From contig NZ_QWLV01000004.1 in assembly GCF_003515075.1 (NCBI RefSeq), forward strand, positions 62,001 through 126,000: DNA of 64,000 nucleotides. The letters are read 5' to 3'. The DNA is from Sphingomonas gilva (GTDB taxonomy: Bacteria; Pseudomonadota; Alphaproteobacteria; Sphingomonadales; Sphingomonadaceae). Positions 54,278 through 62,763 of the stretch are shown in pieces; the stretch's first letter is position 1, and each line of letters begins with the position of its first letter. The translations under genes were made by a program, and so were the position numbers. The notes below the pieces were generated by a model. It had not been told where the DNA came from and did not search any database. It saw nothing but the letters and a program-made list of their open reading frames with translations.

Positions 54278-54853
54278 ATGGCCGATACACTGTCCGCGCG
54301 CGACGATGCGCCCGCCACCACCGCCAAGCACCCGCCAGACCCCGGCACCGATGATCTGATCGAACGGGGCAATGAATTCGTCGCCCGCAGCGTGACGATC
54401 AACCGCCCGCGCGCCGAGCTCTATGCCTATTGGCGCGACTTCGCGAACCTGCCCAGCTTCATGGACAATGTCGTCAGCGTCGATGCCACCGGCGGCGACC
54501 GTTCGCACTGGGTGGTCAGGGCGCCGGCGGGCAAGACGGTCGAATGGGATGCGCGCATCACCGAGGATCGCGACGGCGAGCTGATCGCCTGGGCGTCCGA
54601 GGAGGGCGCCGACGTGCCCAATAGCGGCCGGATCGAGTTTCGCGACGCCGGCGCGCGCGGCACCGTCGTCACCGCGACGATCGCCTATGATCCGCCAGCG
54701 GGAACGATCGGCAAGATCGTCGCCAAGCTGTTCCAGCGCGAGCCCGCCATCCAGGCGCGGCGCGATCTCAAGCGGTTCAAGCAGCTGATGGAGACCGGCG
54801 AAGTCGCCACCGCCGCGCGCAACCGCGCCCAGCATGCCGAGGAGATGAACTGA
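54278..54853 (+). CDS. SRPBCC (cyclase/dehydrase-like) family protein
   Basis: 191 residues from the ATG at 54278 (AAGGAGACCC upstream). START-like ligand-binding fold: [75 protein letters not shown]. Such proteins bind hydrophobic molecules. Its stop overlaps the ADH start (TGATG). In sphingomonads the trio SRPBCC / Zn-ADH / SDR is a frequent stress-linked cluster. Confidence 0.88.
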   Translation: MADTLSARDDAPATTAKHPPDPGTDDLIERGNEFVARSVTINRPRAELYAYWRDFANLPSFMDNVVSVDATGGDRSHWVVRAPAGKTVEWDARITEDRDGELIAWASEEGADVPNSGRIEFRDAGARGTVVTATIAYDPPAGTIGKIVAKLFQREPAIQARRDLKRFKQLMETGEVATAARNRAQHAEEMN

Positions 54854-56040
54854 TGCGCGCGCTCACCTGGCACGGCAAGCATGACGTCCGCGTCGACACG
54901 GTCGACGATCCCGAGATCGTCAATCCCCGCGACGCCATCCTCAAGATCACATCGACTGCGATCTGCGGATCGGACCTGCATCTGTACGACGGCTATATCC
55001 CGACGATGCAGAAGGGCGACATATTGGGCCATGAGTTCATGGGCGAAGTGGTCGATGTCGGCCCGGGATCGACGCTGAAGAAAGGCCAGCGGGTCGTCGT
55101 CCCGTTCAACATCGCCTGCGGCAGCTGCTATCAGTGCGGCAAGCAGCAATATTCGGCGTGCGACAACACCAACCCTGCGGACAATCAGGATCTCGGCCAC
55201 ACGCTATATGGCCACGGCATGCCTGGGATCTTCGGCTATAGCCACCTGACCGGCGGCTATGCGGGCGGCCAGGCGGAATATGTCCGCGTGCCGTTCAGCG
55301 ACGTCGGGCCGATCGTCATCCCCGACGGCGTCGATGACGACAAGGTGCTGTTCCTTTCCGACATCCTGCCGACCGGCTGGATGGCGGCGGAAAATGCCGA
55401 AATCGAGCCGGGCGACATCGTCGCGGTGTGGGGCTGCGGCCCGGTCGGTCTGTTCGCGGTGCAATCGGCCTTCCTGATGGGCGCCGAGCGCGTGATCGCC
55501 ATCGACCATTTCCCGCACCGGTTGGAGCTGGCGAAGAAGTTCGGCGCAGAGACGATCAACTTCGAGGAATCGAAGACTTACGAGGCGCTGATGGAAATGA
55601 CCGGCGGCATCGGCCCGGATGCGGTGATCGATGCCGTCGGCCTGGAAAGCCACGGCCTGTTCCTCGATAACGTCGTCGATCAGATCAAGGCATCGACCTT
55701 CCTGGGCACCGATCGCATCCACGCGCTGCGCCAGGCGATCGTCGCTTGCCGCAAGGGCGGGCGGGTATCGATGCCCGGCGTCTATGGCGGCATGGTCGAC
55801 AAGTTCCCGCTGGGCGCGCTGATGGAAAAGGGACTGACGCTCAAGACCGGCCAGACGCACTGCCAGCGCTATTTGCCCGCGCTGCTGCAGGCGGTGATGG
55901 AGGACGAGATCGATACGACCTTTCTGATCAGCCACCGCATGCCGCTCGAAGCCGGCCCGGAGGGCTACCGGATGTTCCATGACGAGCAGAACGAGGTGAC
56001 CAAGGTCGTCCTCAAGCCCGACATGGCGCTCGCCGCCTGA
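54853..56040 (+). CDS. Zinc-dependent alcohol dehydrogenase (glutathione-independent formaldehyde dehydrogenase-like)
   Basis: 395 residues. Catalytic zinc motif [12 protein letters not shown] and [12 protein letters not shown]; structural zinc cysteines [15 protein letters not shown]; a Rossmann GxGxxG reading [15 protein letters not shown]. The long insertion after the structural zinc site ([16 protein letters not shown]...[13 protein letters not shown]) recalls glutathione-independent formaldehyde dehydrogenases. The substrate is not certain. Confidence 0.92.
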   Translation: MRALTWHGKHDVRVDTVDDPEIVNPRDAILKITSTAICGSDLHLYDGYIPTMQKGDILGHEFMGEVVDVGPGSTLKKGQRVVVPFNIACGSCYQCGKQQYSACDNTNPADNQDLGHTLYGHGMPGIFGYSHLTGGYAGGQAEYVRVPFSDVGPIVIPDGVDDDKVLFLSDILPTGWMAAENAEIEPGDIVAVWGCGPVGLFAVQSAFLMGAERVIAIDHFPHRLELAKKFGAETINFEESKTYEALMEMTGGIGPDAVIDAVGLESHGLFLDNVVDQIKASTFLGTDRIHALRQAIVACRKGGRVSMPGVYGGMVDKFPLGALMEKGLTLKTGQTHCQRYLPALLQAVMEDEIDTTFLISHRMPLEAGPEGYRMFHDEQNEVTKVVLKPDMALAA

Positions 56041-56063
56041 TCCCCATCCAAGGAGATACACCC

Positions 56064-56846
56064 ATGGCCGACAAGTTCGCCATCATCACCGGCGCTTCGA
56101 CCGGCATAGGCTTCGAGCTTGCCCAACTCGCCGCCGAAAACGGCTATGATCTGCTGGTCGTCGCGGATGAGCCGCTGATCGACGCAGCCGCAGCGGATTT
56201 CCGCAATAAATCGGTCGATGTGCAGGCGGTCGAAGCCGATCTCTCCACCATCGAGGGCGTCGACCGGCTGCTCGCCGCGGCGGGCGGGCGCGACATCGAT
56301 GTGCTCTGCGCCAACGCCGGGACAGGGCATGGCGGCGCGTTCCTCGATCAGGACGTCGCCGGCTGGCGCCATGTGATCGACACCAACATCACCGGCACGC
56401 TCTACCTGCTGCAGAAGATCCTTCCCAGGATGATGGCGCGCGGGGAAGGAAAGGTGCTGATCACCGGCTCTATAGCGGGCTATATCCCGGGCGCGTTTAA
56501 CGCCGTCTATAACGGCACCAAGGCGTTCGTCGACAATTTCACCGCTGCGCTTCAGAACGAGCTCAAGGATGCCGACGGCGTCACCGTCACCAACCTGATG
56601 CCCGGCCCGACGGACACCGAATTCTTCGCCCGTGCCGAGATGCTCGACACCGAGGTCGGGCAGGCGGAGAAGGCCGATCCGGCGAAGGTCGCGAAGGACG
56701 GCTGGGATGCGCTGATGGCGGGCCGCGCCTCCATCGTCTCGGGAGTCTCGAACAAGCTGCAATATGCCGCTTCGGGCCTGGCGCCCGTCGGCGTGCTCGC
56801 CGAAATGCACCGCAAGCAGGCGGAGCCGGGCGGCGCGGACGATTGA
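56064..56846 (+). CDS. Short-chain dehydrogenase/reductase
   Basis: 260 residues. NAD(P) motif ITGASTGIGFELA, NAGTGHGG, catalytic Ser in LITGSIAGYIPG and YNGTKAF (YxxxK). CAAGGAGATA ribosome-binding site. Third gene of the stress operon. Substrate unknown; the family often reduces aldehydes or ketones. Confidence 0.93.
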   Translation: MADKFAIITGASTGIGFELAQLAAENGYDLLVVADEPLIDAAAADFRNKSVDVQAVEADLSTIEGVDRLLAAAGGRDIDVLCANAGTGHGGAFLDQDVAGWRHVIDTNITGTLYLLQKILPRMMARGEGKVLITGSIAGYIPGAFNAVYNGTKAFVDNFTAALQNELKDADGVTVTNLMPGPTDTEFFARAEMLDTEVGQAEKADPAKVAKDGWDALMAGRASIVSGVSNKLQYAASGLAPVGVLAEMHRKQAEPGGADD

Positions 56847-56957
56847 GCGACGCGCCCGGCGGCTGAAGGTCTCCGGGCGGTGTCCCAGCTTCGGACAGCG
56901 CGAAAAAGCGCGCAAAAGCAGGCGGCCAAATCGTTACCAAAGTGTTAACGTCGCGTC

Positions 56958-57116
56958 ATGCAACGCGACTCGTCCTATCCGCTACCGGCCCGTCATCCGC
57001 TGCGGCGGCGCTTTCCGCCGCCGACGATCGCGATGCCCAACGAGGATAGCGACCTGAAGCTGTTCGCCCTGAGCTTCACCGCCTTCTTCATCGTGATCTA
57101 CGGGTTCATCGCCTGA
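56958..57116 (+). CDS. Small single-span membrane protein (52 residues)
   Basis: MQRDSSYPLPARHPLRRRFP, then a possible second start at residue 26 (57033): MPNEDSDLKLFALSFTAFFI, ending VIYGFIA. The C-terminal 18 residues form one hydrophobic helix after an acidic stretch. The short form looks like the tiny DLKLFxLSFxAFF proteins of related genomes. It overlaps the convergent MFS gene by 19 bp. Coding status is likely from the coherent membrane helix; function unknown. Confidence 0.6.
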   Translation: MQRDSSYPLPARHPLRRRFPPPTIAMPNEDSDLKLFALSFTAFFIVIYGFIA

Positions 57117-58387
57117 CCGCAGTCGACCCCGTCGCACGCCTTGTGCAGCCGCCATGCCGCATAGGCGGAGGCGAGCGCCGTCACCACCAGCACCCAGATC
57201 GCATCGACGACGCTGACCCCCGCGGCGGTGACGCCCAATATTCCGACCGATCCGAACACCATCGCGCCTGAATTGACGATGTTGTTGGCGGCGACCGTGC
57301 GGGAGGTCTCGGACTGGTCGACGGTGGTGGTCAGGAACGCGTAGAGCGGCACGACGAACATCCCGCCGGTGATCGAGATGCCGGCGAGATCGATGAACAC
57401 CCGGATAGCGCCCGGATCACGCAGGAAGGTGGGGATGTCCGACAGGCCCTCGCGCGGCGGCCAGCCGCGGGACGTGAAGTAGAAATCGATCAGGAACACC
57501 CCCATCGCGATCACCGATCCGGTCGCGTAGCGCGCCGAGACCTCGCCCTTGAGCAGCCGGTTGATGATCACCGATCCGATCGCGATGCCGACCGAGAAGA
57601 TGGCGAGGAACACGCTCGCCACGCCGGCCTCGGCGTAGAAGGTGTTCTTGACCAGCGGCGGGAACAGCACCGCGAGCATGGCGGCGATCGTCCAGAACAC
57701 GCTGATCGCGACGATCGCCAGGAACAGCCGGCGGATATGCATCGTCGCTCGCACCAGGTTGATCGAGGAACGCAGCACGTTCCAGTCGAGATCGAGATGG
57801 ATGAGCGGCGGCGCGGGCGGGATGGCGCGGGCGGAGAGCATGCCCAGCACCGCGACGCCCAGCACCGCGAAGGCGGCGTGATGCGCGTCGAGCAGCCCGC
57901 CGGCGATGGTGCCGGCGAGGATCGCGATATAGGTGCCCGCCTCGACCAGTCCGGTGCCGCCCAGCACCTCGTCCTTGGCCAGATGCTGCGGCAGCACGGC
58001 ATATTTGATCGGCCCGAAAAAGGTCGAATGCACCCCCATCGCGAACAGCGCCGTCAGCATCACCCATACGGTGGAGGTGAAGATGCCGATCGCCCCCACC
58101 ACCATGATGCCGATCTCGGCCCATTTGATGATGCGCATGATCTGCGCCTTGTCGTGCCCGTCGGCCAGTTGCCCGGCGAGCGCGGAGAACAGGAAGAAGG
58201 GCAGGATGAAGATGCCCGTCGCCAGCGCCGAGAAGCTCGTTTCCGCCTCTACCGAATTATAGACGTAATAGGTGACGAAGAAGACCAGCGCGTTCTTGAA
58301 CAGGTTGTCGTTGAAGGCGCCGAGGAACTGGGTGACGAACAGCGGCAGGAAGCGCCGCTTGCCGAGCAGGCTGACCGATGGGATCAT
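57098..58387 (-). CDS. MFS transporter, lysophospholipid-transporter (LplT)-like
   Basis: 429 residues, about 12 spans. N-terminus RFLPLFVTQFLGAFNDNLFKNALVFFVTYY is the signature of LplT and of the N-terminal half of Aas-type proteins; GVHSTFFGPIKYAVLPQHLAKDEVLGGTGLVEAGTYIAIL also matches. It probably flips lysophospholipids inward for re-acylation. The acyltransferase/acyl-ACP-synthetase partner is not fused here and not adjacent, though pgsA (phospholipid synthesis) is divergent. Confidence 0.88.
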   Translation of the reverse strand: MIPSVSLLGKRRFLPLFVTQFLGAFNDNLFKNALVFFVTYYVYNSVEAETSFSALATGIFILPFFLFSALAGQLADGHDKAQIMRIIKWAEIGIMVVGAIGIFTSTVWVMLTALFAMGVHSTFFGPIKYAVLPQHLAKDEVLGGTGLVEAGTYIAILAGTIAGGLLDAHHAAFAVLGVAVLGMLSARAIPPAPPLIHLDLDWNVLRSSINLVRATMHIRRLFLAIVAISVFWTIAAMLAVLFPPLVKNTFYAEAGVASVFLAIFSVGIAIGSVIINRLLKGEVSARYATGSVIAMGVFLIDFYFTSRGWPPREGLSDIPTFLRDPGAIRVFIDLAGISITGGMFVVPLYAFLTTTVDQSETSRTVAANNIVNSGAMVFGSVGILGVTAAGVSVVDAIWVLVVTALASAYAAWRLHKACDGVDCGQAMNP

Positions 58388-58501
58388 GTGGGGGATTGGG
58401 TCCGCGTCGATGCTGGGACCGCTGGCATAGGCGATGCCGCCCGGCCTCTCAATCGCTTAATCCGCTTGCGGCGGCCGATGTCTGGCCTAGAACGGCACGC
58501 G

Positions 58502-59053
58502 ATGCTGACCCTGCCCAACATCCTCACCCTGTCGCGGATCATCACCGTGCCGATCCTGGTCTGGGCCCTGTGGTGGCCGGGCTGGCCGTTCGGCTATGCG
58601 ATCGGCTTCGCGCTCTACTGCCTGATGGGCTTCACCGATTATTTCGACGGCTATCTCGCGCGGTCCAAGGGGACGGTGTCGAAGCTGGGCGTGTTCCTCG
58701 ATCCCATCGCCGACAAGATCATGGTCGCCGCGGTTATCCTGATGCTGACCGCCAATGGCGACATCCCCGGCATCCATCTGATCGCCGCGATCATCATATT
58801 GCTGCGCGAGATCGCCGTGTCGGGGCTGCGCGAGTTCCTTGCGCAGCTTCAGGTCTCGGTGCCGGTCTCGCAGCTCGCCAAGTGGAAGACGGCGCTGCAG
58901 CTCGTGTCGCTCGGCGCGATCATCCTCGGCGGCGCCCTGCCGCGCGAGGAGTGGATCTGGGCGATCGGCATCAGCGCCCTGTGGGGCGCCGCGATCCTGA
59001 CGCTCGTCACCGGCTGGGACTATCTGCGCGTCGGCCTGAAGCACATGGACTGA
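58502..59053 (+). CDS. pgsA: CDP-diacylglycerol--glycerol-3-phosphate 3-phosphatidyltransferase
   Basis: 183 residues from the ATG at 58502. CDP-alcohol phosphotransferase signature DG-x2-AR-x8-G-x3-D-x3-D in DYFDGYLARSKGTVSKLGVFLDPIADK. Membrane protein making phosphatidylglycerol phosphate. LPNILTLSRIITVP is the usual start. Upstream of moaD by 5 bp. Confidence 0.96.
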   Translation: MLTLPNILTLSRIITVPILVWALWWPGWPFGYAIGFALYCLMGFTDYFDGYLARSKGTVSKLGVFLDPIADKIMVAAVILMLTANGDIPGIHLIAAIIILLREIAVSGLREFLAQLQVSVPVSQLAKWKTALQLVSLGAIILGGALPREEWIWAIGISALWGAAILTLVTGWDYLRVGLKHMD

Positions 59054-59058
59054 ATGCC

Positions 59059-59316
59059 GTGCCGGTCCAGATTCTGTATTTCGCCTGGGTGCGCGAGCTG
59101 GTCGGGGTCGGGATGGAGCGGATCGATCTGCCCGGCGAGATCGCGACCATCGCCGAGCTGATCGGCTGGCTGGCGGCCCGCAGCGAAGGCCATGCGGCGG
59201 CGATGGCCGATCCGGCGCGGCTGCGCGCAGCGATCGACCAGCGCTTCGTCTCGCTGGACGCCCCCGTCGCCGGCGCGCGGGAGATCGCGCTCTTTCCGCC
59301 GGTGACGGGCGGATGA
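59059..59316 (+). CDS. moaD: Molybdopterin synthase sulfur carrier subunit
   Basis: 85 residues from the GTG at 59059. Ubiquitin-like; starts VPVQILYFAWVRELVG and ends PPVTGG, the Gly-Gly that forms the thiocarboxylate. Overlaps moaE by ATGA. An out-of-frame ATG at 59054 is not the start. Confidence 0.94.
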   Translation: MPVQILYFAWVRELVGVGMERIDLPGEIATIAELIGWLAARSEGHAAAMADPARLRAAIDQRFVSLDAPVAGAREIALFPPVTGG

Positions 59317-59750
59317 TTGTCGTTCGCGTCCAGCCGGGCCCGCTCGATCCCGCGGCGGAGCTCGCCGCGCTGGGGGCTTCGGGCGCCGTCGCGAGCTTCA
59401 CCGGCCATGTCCGCGCGGACGACGGCGTGCGCCTGCTCGAGCTCGAACATTATCCGGGCATGACCGAGCGCGCGCTGGAGGAGCTGGCCGCCGCAGCTGC
59501 CGAGCGCTGGCCGCTGTCGGCGCTGCGCATCGTCCACCGCGTCGGCGCGATGCAGCCGGGCGAGGCGATCGTGTTCGTCGGCGCAGCCTCGGATCACCGC
59601 GCGGCGGCGCTCGAGGCGACCGCCTATCTGATCGACCGGCTGAAGACCGACGCGCCCTTCTGGAAGCGCGAAAGCCGCGGAGGTCCGGACGCCGCTTCGT
59701 GGGTCGAACGCCGCGCGGCCGATGATGAGGCGGCGACGCGCTGGGATTAA
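59313..59750 (+). CDS. moaE: Molybdopterin synthase catalytic subunit
   Basis: 145 residues. ASFTGHVRADDGVRLLELEHYPGMTERAL, IVHRVGAMQPGEAIVFVGAASDHRAAALEATAYLIDRLKTDAPFWKRE (active-site Lys in KTDAPFWK). Works with MoaD to convert precursor Z to molybdopterin. The 3' end overlaps the convergent fasciclin gene by 4 bp. Confidence 0.97.
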   Translation: MIVVRVQPGPLDPAAELAALGASGAVASFTGHVRADDGVRLLELEHYPGMTERALEELAAAAAERWPLSALRIVHRVGAMQPGEAIVFVGAASDHRAAALEATAYLIDRLKTDAPFWKRESRGGPDAASWVERRAADDEAATRWD

Positions 59751-60343
59751 CCCATCTTGGGCAAGAGCACGCCGTTCACCACATGGACCACGCCGTTGGA
59801 CTGGCGGACATCGGCCTGCGTTACATAGCTCTTGTTGCCGTTGACGTCGGTCAGCATCACCGCGCCGGTCTCCATGCGCGCGGTCAGCGGTTCGCCCTGG
59901 ACCGTGGTGAGCGTGGCGGTGCCGCCGCCCGCGGTGATCTGCTGCTGCAGTTGCGCGGCGCTGATGTTGCCGGGCACGACATGATAGGTCAGCACCTTGA
60001 CCAGCGTCGCCTTGTTCTCGGGCTTCAGCAGCGTATCGACGGTGCCCGGCGCGAGGCGGCCGAAGGCGGCGTTGGTGGGCGCGAACACCGTGAAGGGACC
60101 GGGCCCGGACAGCGTCTCGACAAGTCCCGCCGCCTTGACCGCGGCGACCAGCGTGGTGTGATCGGCGGAGGCAGACGCGTTCTCGACGATCGTCCTGGTC
60201 GGCAGCATCTCCGCCCCGCCGACCATCGGATTGGCGCTGGCGGCCGCCGCCGTCGCGCCTTCGTCCGCCATGGTGGTGGAGCACGCCCCCAGCGCCAGTG
60301 CGCCGATCGCGGCCAGCGCGGCGTGGCCAAGGTTACGGATCAT
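59747..60343 (-). CDS. Fasciclin-domain lipoprotein
   Basis: 198 residues from the ATG at 60343 (GGGAGAG upstream). Lipobox LGACS, then one FAS1 domain: RTIVENASASADHTTLVAAVKAAGLVETLSGPGPFTVFAPTNAAFGRLAPGTVDTLL, LTYHVVPG, and VVHVVNGVLLP. FAS1 proteins act in adhesion or envelope stress; specific role unknown. Downstream of oxyR on the same strand by 43 bp. Confidence 0.93.
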   Translation of the reverse strand: MIRNLGHAALAAIGALALGACSTTMADEGATAAAASANPMVGGAEMLPTRTIVENASASADHTTLVAAVKAAGLVETLSGPGPFTVFAPTNAAFGRLAPGTVDTLLKPENKATLVKVLTYHVVPGNISAAQLQQQITAGGGTATLTTVQGEPLTARMETGAVMLTDVNGNKSYVTQADVRQSNGVVHVVNGVLLPKMG

Positions 60344-60386
60344 CGCATCTCTCCCGGTTCTTGTCGTGGATGCGCGGAGATACGGC

Positions 60387-61319
60387 TCAGCGCGCCCGAT
60401 GGTTGCGCGCGCCGTTCGGGTCCGACTGGCCGAGCAGTTCGGCGAGCAGGCGGAAATCCTTCTCGCGCGGGGACGCCTTGCGCCACACCAGCGCGATCCG
60501 CCGCGCCGGATTGTCCGCCTCGAGCGGCCGCGCCTCGACATCGGTGCCGTCGAGGATGCCGGCGTCGATCGCCATCCTGGGCAGCATCGTCACGCCAAGG
60601 CCGTTGTCGACCATCTGCACCATGGTGTGGAGCGAGGTGCCGAGCATCGTCGCCTCGGCGCGCAGCTCGGGCCGGTTGCACGCGGCGAGGGCATGATCCT
60701 TCAGGCAATGCCCGTCCTCGAGCAGCAGCAGCCGCCCCTCGTCGATCGCATCGGCGGTGATCGAGCCGGTGCTGTGGCCGATCTCTCCGGCCAGCCCGGC
60801 GACGTACAGCGCATCGTCGAACAGTGGCGCCATCTCGACGTCGCCGCAGGCATAGGGGAGGGCGAGCAGCACGCAATCGGTGCGGCCGTGCTGCAGCCCC
60901 TCGCACGCCGCGGCGCTCGGCTCCTCGCGCAGGAACAGCTTCAGGTCGGGCCAGTCGCGGCGCAGGCGGGGCAGGATCTTGGGCAGCATGAACGGCGCGA
61001 TGGTCGGGATCACGCTCATCCGCATCTCGCCCGAGAGCGGCCGTCCGGCGGCACGGGCGAGGTCCGAAAGCTCCTCCGCCTCGCGCAGCACCCGCCGCGC
61101 CTTGGCGACGATCTGGTCGCCCAGCGGCGTGAAGCGCACCACCCGCCGCGTGCGTTCGACCAGCACGATGCCGATCAGCGTCTCCAGCTCGCGGATGCCC
61201 GCCGACAGCGTCGACTGGGTGACGAAGCACGCCTCCGCCGCGCGGCCGAAATGGCCATGCTCGCGAAGCGACACGAGATATTGCAGCTGCTTGAGCGTCG
61301 GGAGGTAGGTCTGGCTCAT
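60387..61319 (-). CDS. oxyR: Hydrogen-peroxide-responsive LysR regulator OxyR
   Basis: 310 residues. LysR HTH (LKQLQYLVSLREHGHFGRAAEACFVTQSTLSAGIRELE) and the OxyR redox pair Cys205 (EDGHCLKDHAL) and Cys214 (AACNRPE), equivalent to E. coli Cys199/Cys208. Divergent from ahpC, which it very likely activates under peroxide stress. Confidence 0.95.
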   Translation of the reverse strand: MSQTYLPTLKQLQYLVSLREHGHFGRAAEACFVTQSTLSAGIRELETLIGIVLVERTRRVVRFTPLGDQIVAKARRVLREAEELSDLARAAGRPLSGEMRMSVIPTIAPFMLPKILPRLRRDWPDLKLFLREEPSAAACEGLQHGRTDCVLLALPYACGDVEMAPLFDDALYVAGLAGEIGHSTGSITADAIDEGRLLLLEDGHCLKDHALAACNRPELRAEATMLGTSLHTMVQMVDNGLGVTMLPRMAIDAGILDGTDVEARPLEADNPARRIALVWRKASPREKDFRLLAELLGQSDPNGARNHRAR

Positions 61320-61330
61320 TCATCGTCCAA

Positions 61331-61367
61331 ATCGATCAACAATCACATAATAACCTATTGGATCGAT
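61331..61367. promoter_or_regulatory. Candidate OxyR operator between oxyR and ahpC
   Basis: Two ATCGAT palindromes start exactly 31 bp apart (61331 and 61362) and enclose an AT-rich stretch, AACAATCACATAATAACC, unlike the surrounding high-GC sequence. Length and position, just upstream of oxyR, fit a tetramer-bound LysR operator. The ATAG-N7-CTAT pattern is not clear, so this is tentative. Confidence 0.4.
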
Positions 61368-61467
61368 GAAAATCCAGCCTATATGCGCTGCAGCATAGAC
61401 GGCGGGCGAACCGCCGCATGTGAGGATTCCGTAAGGCCGCCATTCATTCAAAAGGAGGCCACAGCCC

Positions 61468-62010
61468 ATGCTTACCGTTGGAGACAAGCTCCCCGAATTC
61501 ACAATTCCCGTCCAGCAGGGCACCGACGCGCTGCCCGCGGGCGAGACGCTCAGCCATGACGCCTTCCCCGGCAAGTGGAAGGTGCTGTTCTACTGGCCGA
61601 AGGACTTCACCTTCGTCTGCCCGACCGAGATCGTCGGCTATAGCGAGCTGAAGGGCGATTTCGAGGATCGGGACGCCGTGCTGATCGGCGCATCGACCGA
61701 TACCGCGCACGTCCACCTCGCCTGGCGCAAGTCTGACCCGGACCTCGCCGCGGCCGATTTCCCCTGGCTGGCGGACAATGGCGCGGTGCTGGCGAAGCAG
61801 CTCGGCATCCTCGATGCCGAAGAGCATGTCGCCTATCGCGCGACCTTCATCGTCGATCCGGACAACGTCATCCAGGCGGTGCAGGTCAACGGCCTCAACG
61901 TCGGCCGCAACCCGGCGGAGACGCTGCGCGTGCTCGACGCGCTGCAGACCGACGAACTTTGCCCGTGCAACTGGAACAAGGGCGACGACGTCCTCCAGAT
62001 CGCGGCCTGA
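61468..62010 (+). CDS. ahpC: Alkyl hydroperoxide reductase / peroxiredoxin AhpC
   Basis: 180 residues. Peroxidatic Cys51 in FTFVCPTEIVG and a C-terminal CPC (Cys165, Cys167) in DELCPCNWNKG, the layout of the actinobacterial AhpC that is reduced by AhpD rather than by AhpF. AAAAGGAGG ribosome-binding site. Divergent from oxyR; ahpD follows after a terminator. Confidence 0.95.
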   Translation: MLTVGDKLPEFTIPVQQGTDALPAGETLSHDAFPGKWKVLFYWPKDFTFVCPTEIVGYSELKGDFEDRDAVLIGASTDTAHVHLAWRKSDPDLAAADFPWLADNGAVLAKQLGILDAEEHVAYRATFIVDPDNVIQAVQVNGLNVGRNPAETLRVLDALQTDELCPCNWNKGDDVLQIAA

Positions 62011-62023
62011 TCGCCGGATCGGA

Positions 62024-62055
62024 AGGGCGCGGGGCAACCGCCTCGCGCCCTTTTT
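62024..62055 (+). terminator. Terminator after ahpC
   Basis: AGGGCGCG...CGCGCCCT with a 12-nt loop and a TTTTT run, 14 bp after the ahpC stop. ahpD may depend on read-through or its own promoter. Confidence 0.82.
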
Positions 62056-62077
62056 CACGCTTGGGCGGAATGACCGC

Positions 62078-62140
62078 CACCCCGGACTTGTTCCCCGTCA
62101 CCCCGGACCTGTTCCCCGTCACCCCGGACTTGTTCGGGGG
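62078..62140. repeat. Three tandem 21-bp copies of the CACCCCGGACTTGTTCC arm
   Basis: CACCCCGGACYTGTTCCCCGT at 62078, 62099 and 62120 (the third ends TTCGGGGG). Related to one arm of the element at 42487-42583, but here multiplied head to tail rather than inverted. It lies between ahpC and ahpD. Confidence 0.8.
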
Positions 62141-62237
62141 CCATCGTGCCGGGAGTGCGGCGTCCAGGTTCAGTCACCGGTCTGGCCGCCAGATCGTTCG
62201 ATCCTGATCATCCGCTCCCCAACAAGAAGAGAAACCC

Positions 62238-62759
62238 ATGTCCCTCAAGGATTTCGCCGCCACGCTCCCCGATTTCGCCAAGGATATCCGGCTGAACGTC
62301 GGATCGCTCCTCAACGAGACCAATCTTTCCGATCAGCGCAAATATGGCCTGCTGCTCGCCTGCGCGCATGGCTCGGGCCACAAGCCGTTGGTCGATGCGA
62401 CCGAGGCCGAGGTCGATGGCAAATTGTCACCCGAGGCGGCGAACGCCGCCCGCGCCGCCGCGGCGGTGATGGCGATGAACAACGTCTATTACCGTTTCAC
62501 CCACCTGGCGGGTAACAAGGAATATGTGAACATGCCGGCCAAGCTGCGCATGAACGTGATCGGCGCGCCCGGCATCGACAAGGCCGATTTCGAGCTGTTC
62601 AGCCTCGCCGTGTCGGCGATGAACGGTTGCGGCCTGTGCATCGATGCGCACGAGAAGGTGCTGAAGGGCCACGACGTCAAGGCCGAGACGATCCAGTCGG
62701 CGGTGCGGATCGCATCGGTGATGAAGGCGGTCGCGACGGTCCACGCCGCGACCGCTTGA
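62238..62759 (+). CDS. ahpD: Alkylhydroperoxidase AhpD
   Basis: 173 residues. CxxC motif with Cys131 and Cys134 (NGCGLCIDAHE), His138 and Glu119, the proton-relay residues of M. tuberculosis AhpD, and similar length. It reduces AhpC. Second gene of the OxyR-linked peroxide defence set. GAGAAACCC precedes the ATG. It converges tightly on the TSUP gene. Confidence 0.95.
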   Translation: MSLKDFAATLPDFAKDIRLNVGSLLNETNLSDQRKYGLLLACAHGSGHKPLVDATEAEVDGKLSPEAANAARAAAAVMAMNNVYYRFTHLAGNKEYVNMPAKLRMNVIGAPGIDKADFELFSLAVSAMNGCGLCIDAHEKVLKGHDVKAETIQSAVRIASVMKAVATVHAATA

Positions 62760-62763
62760 TCGG

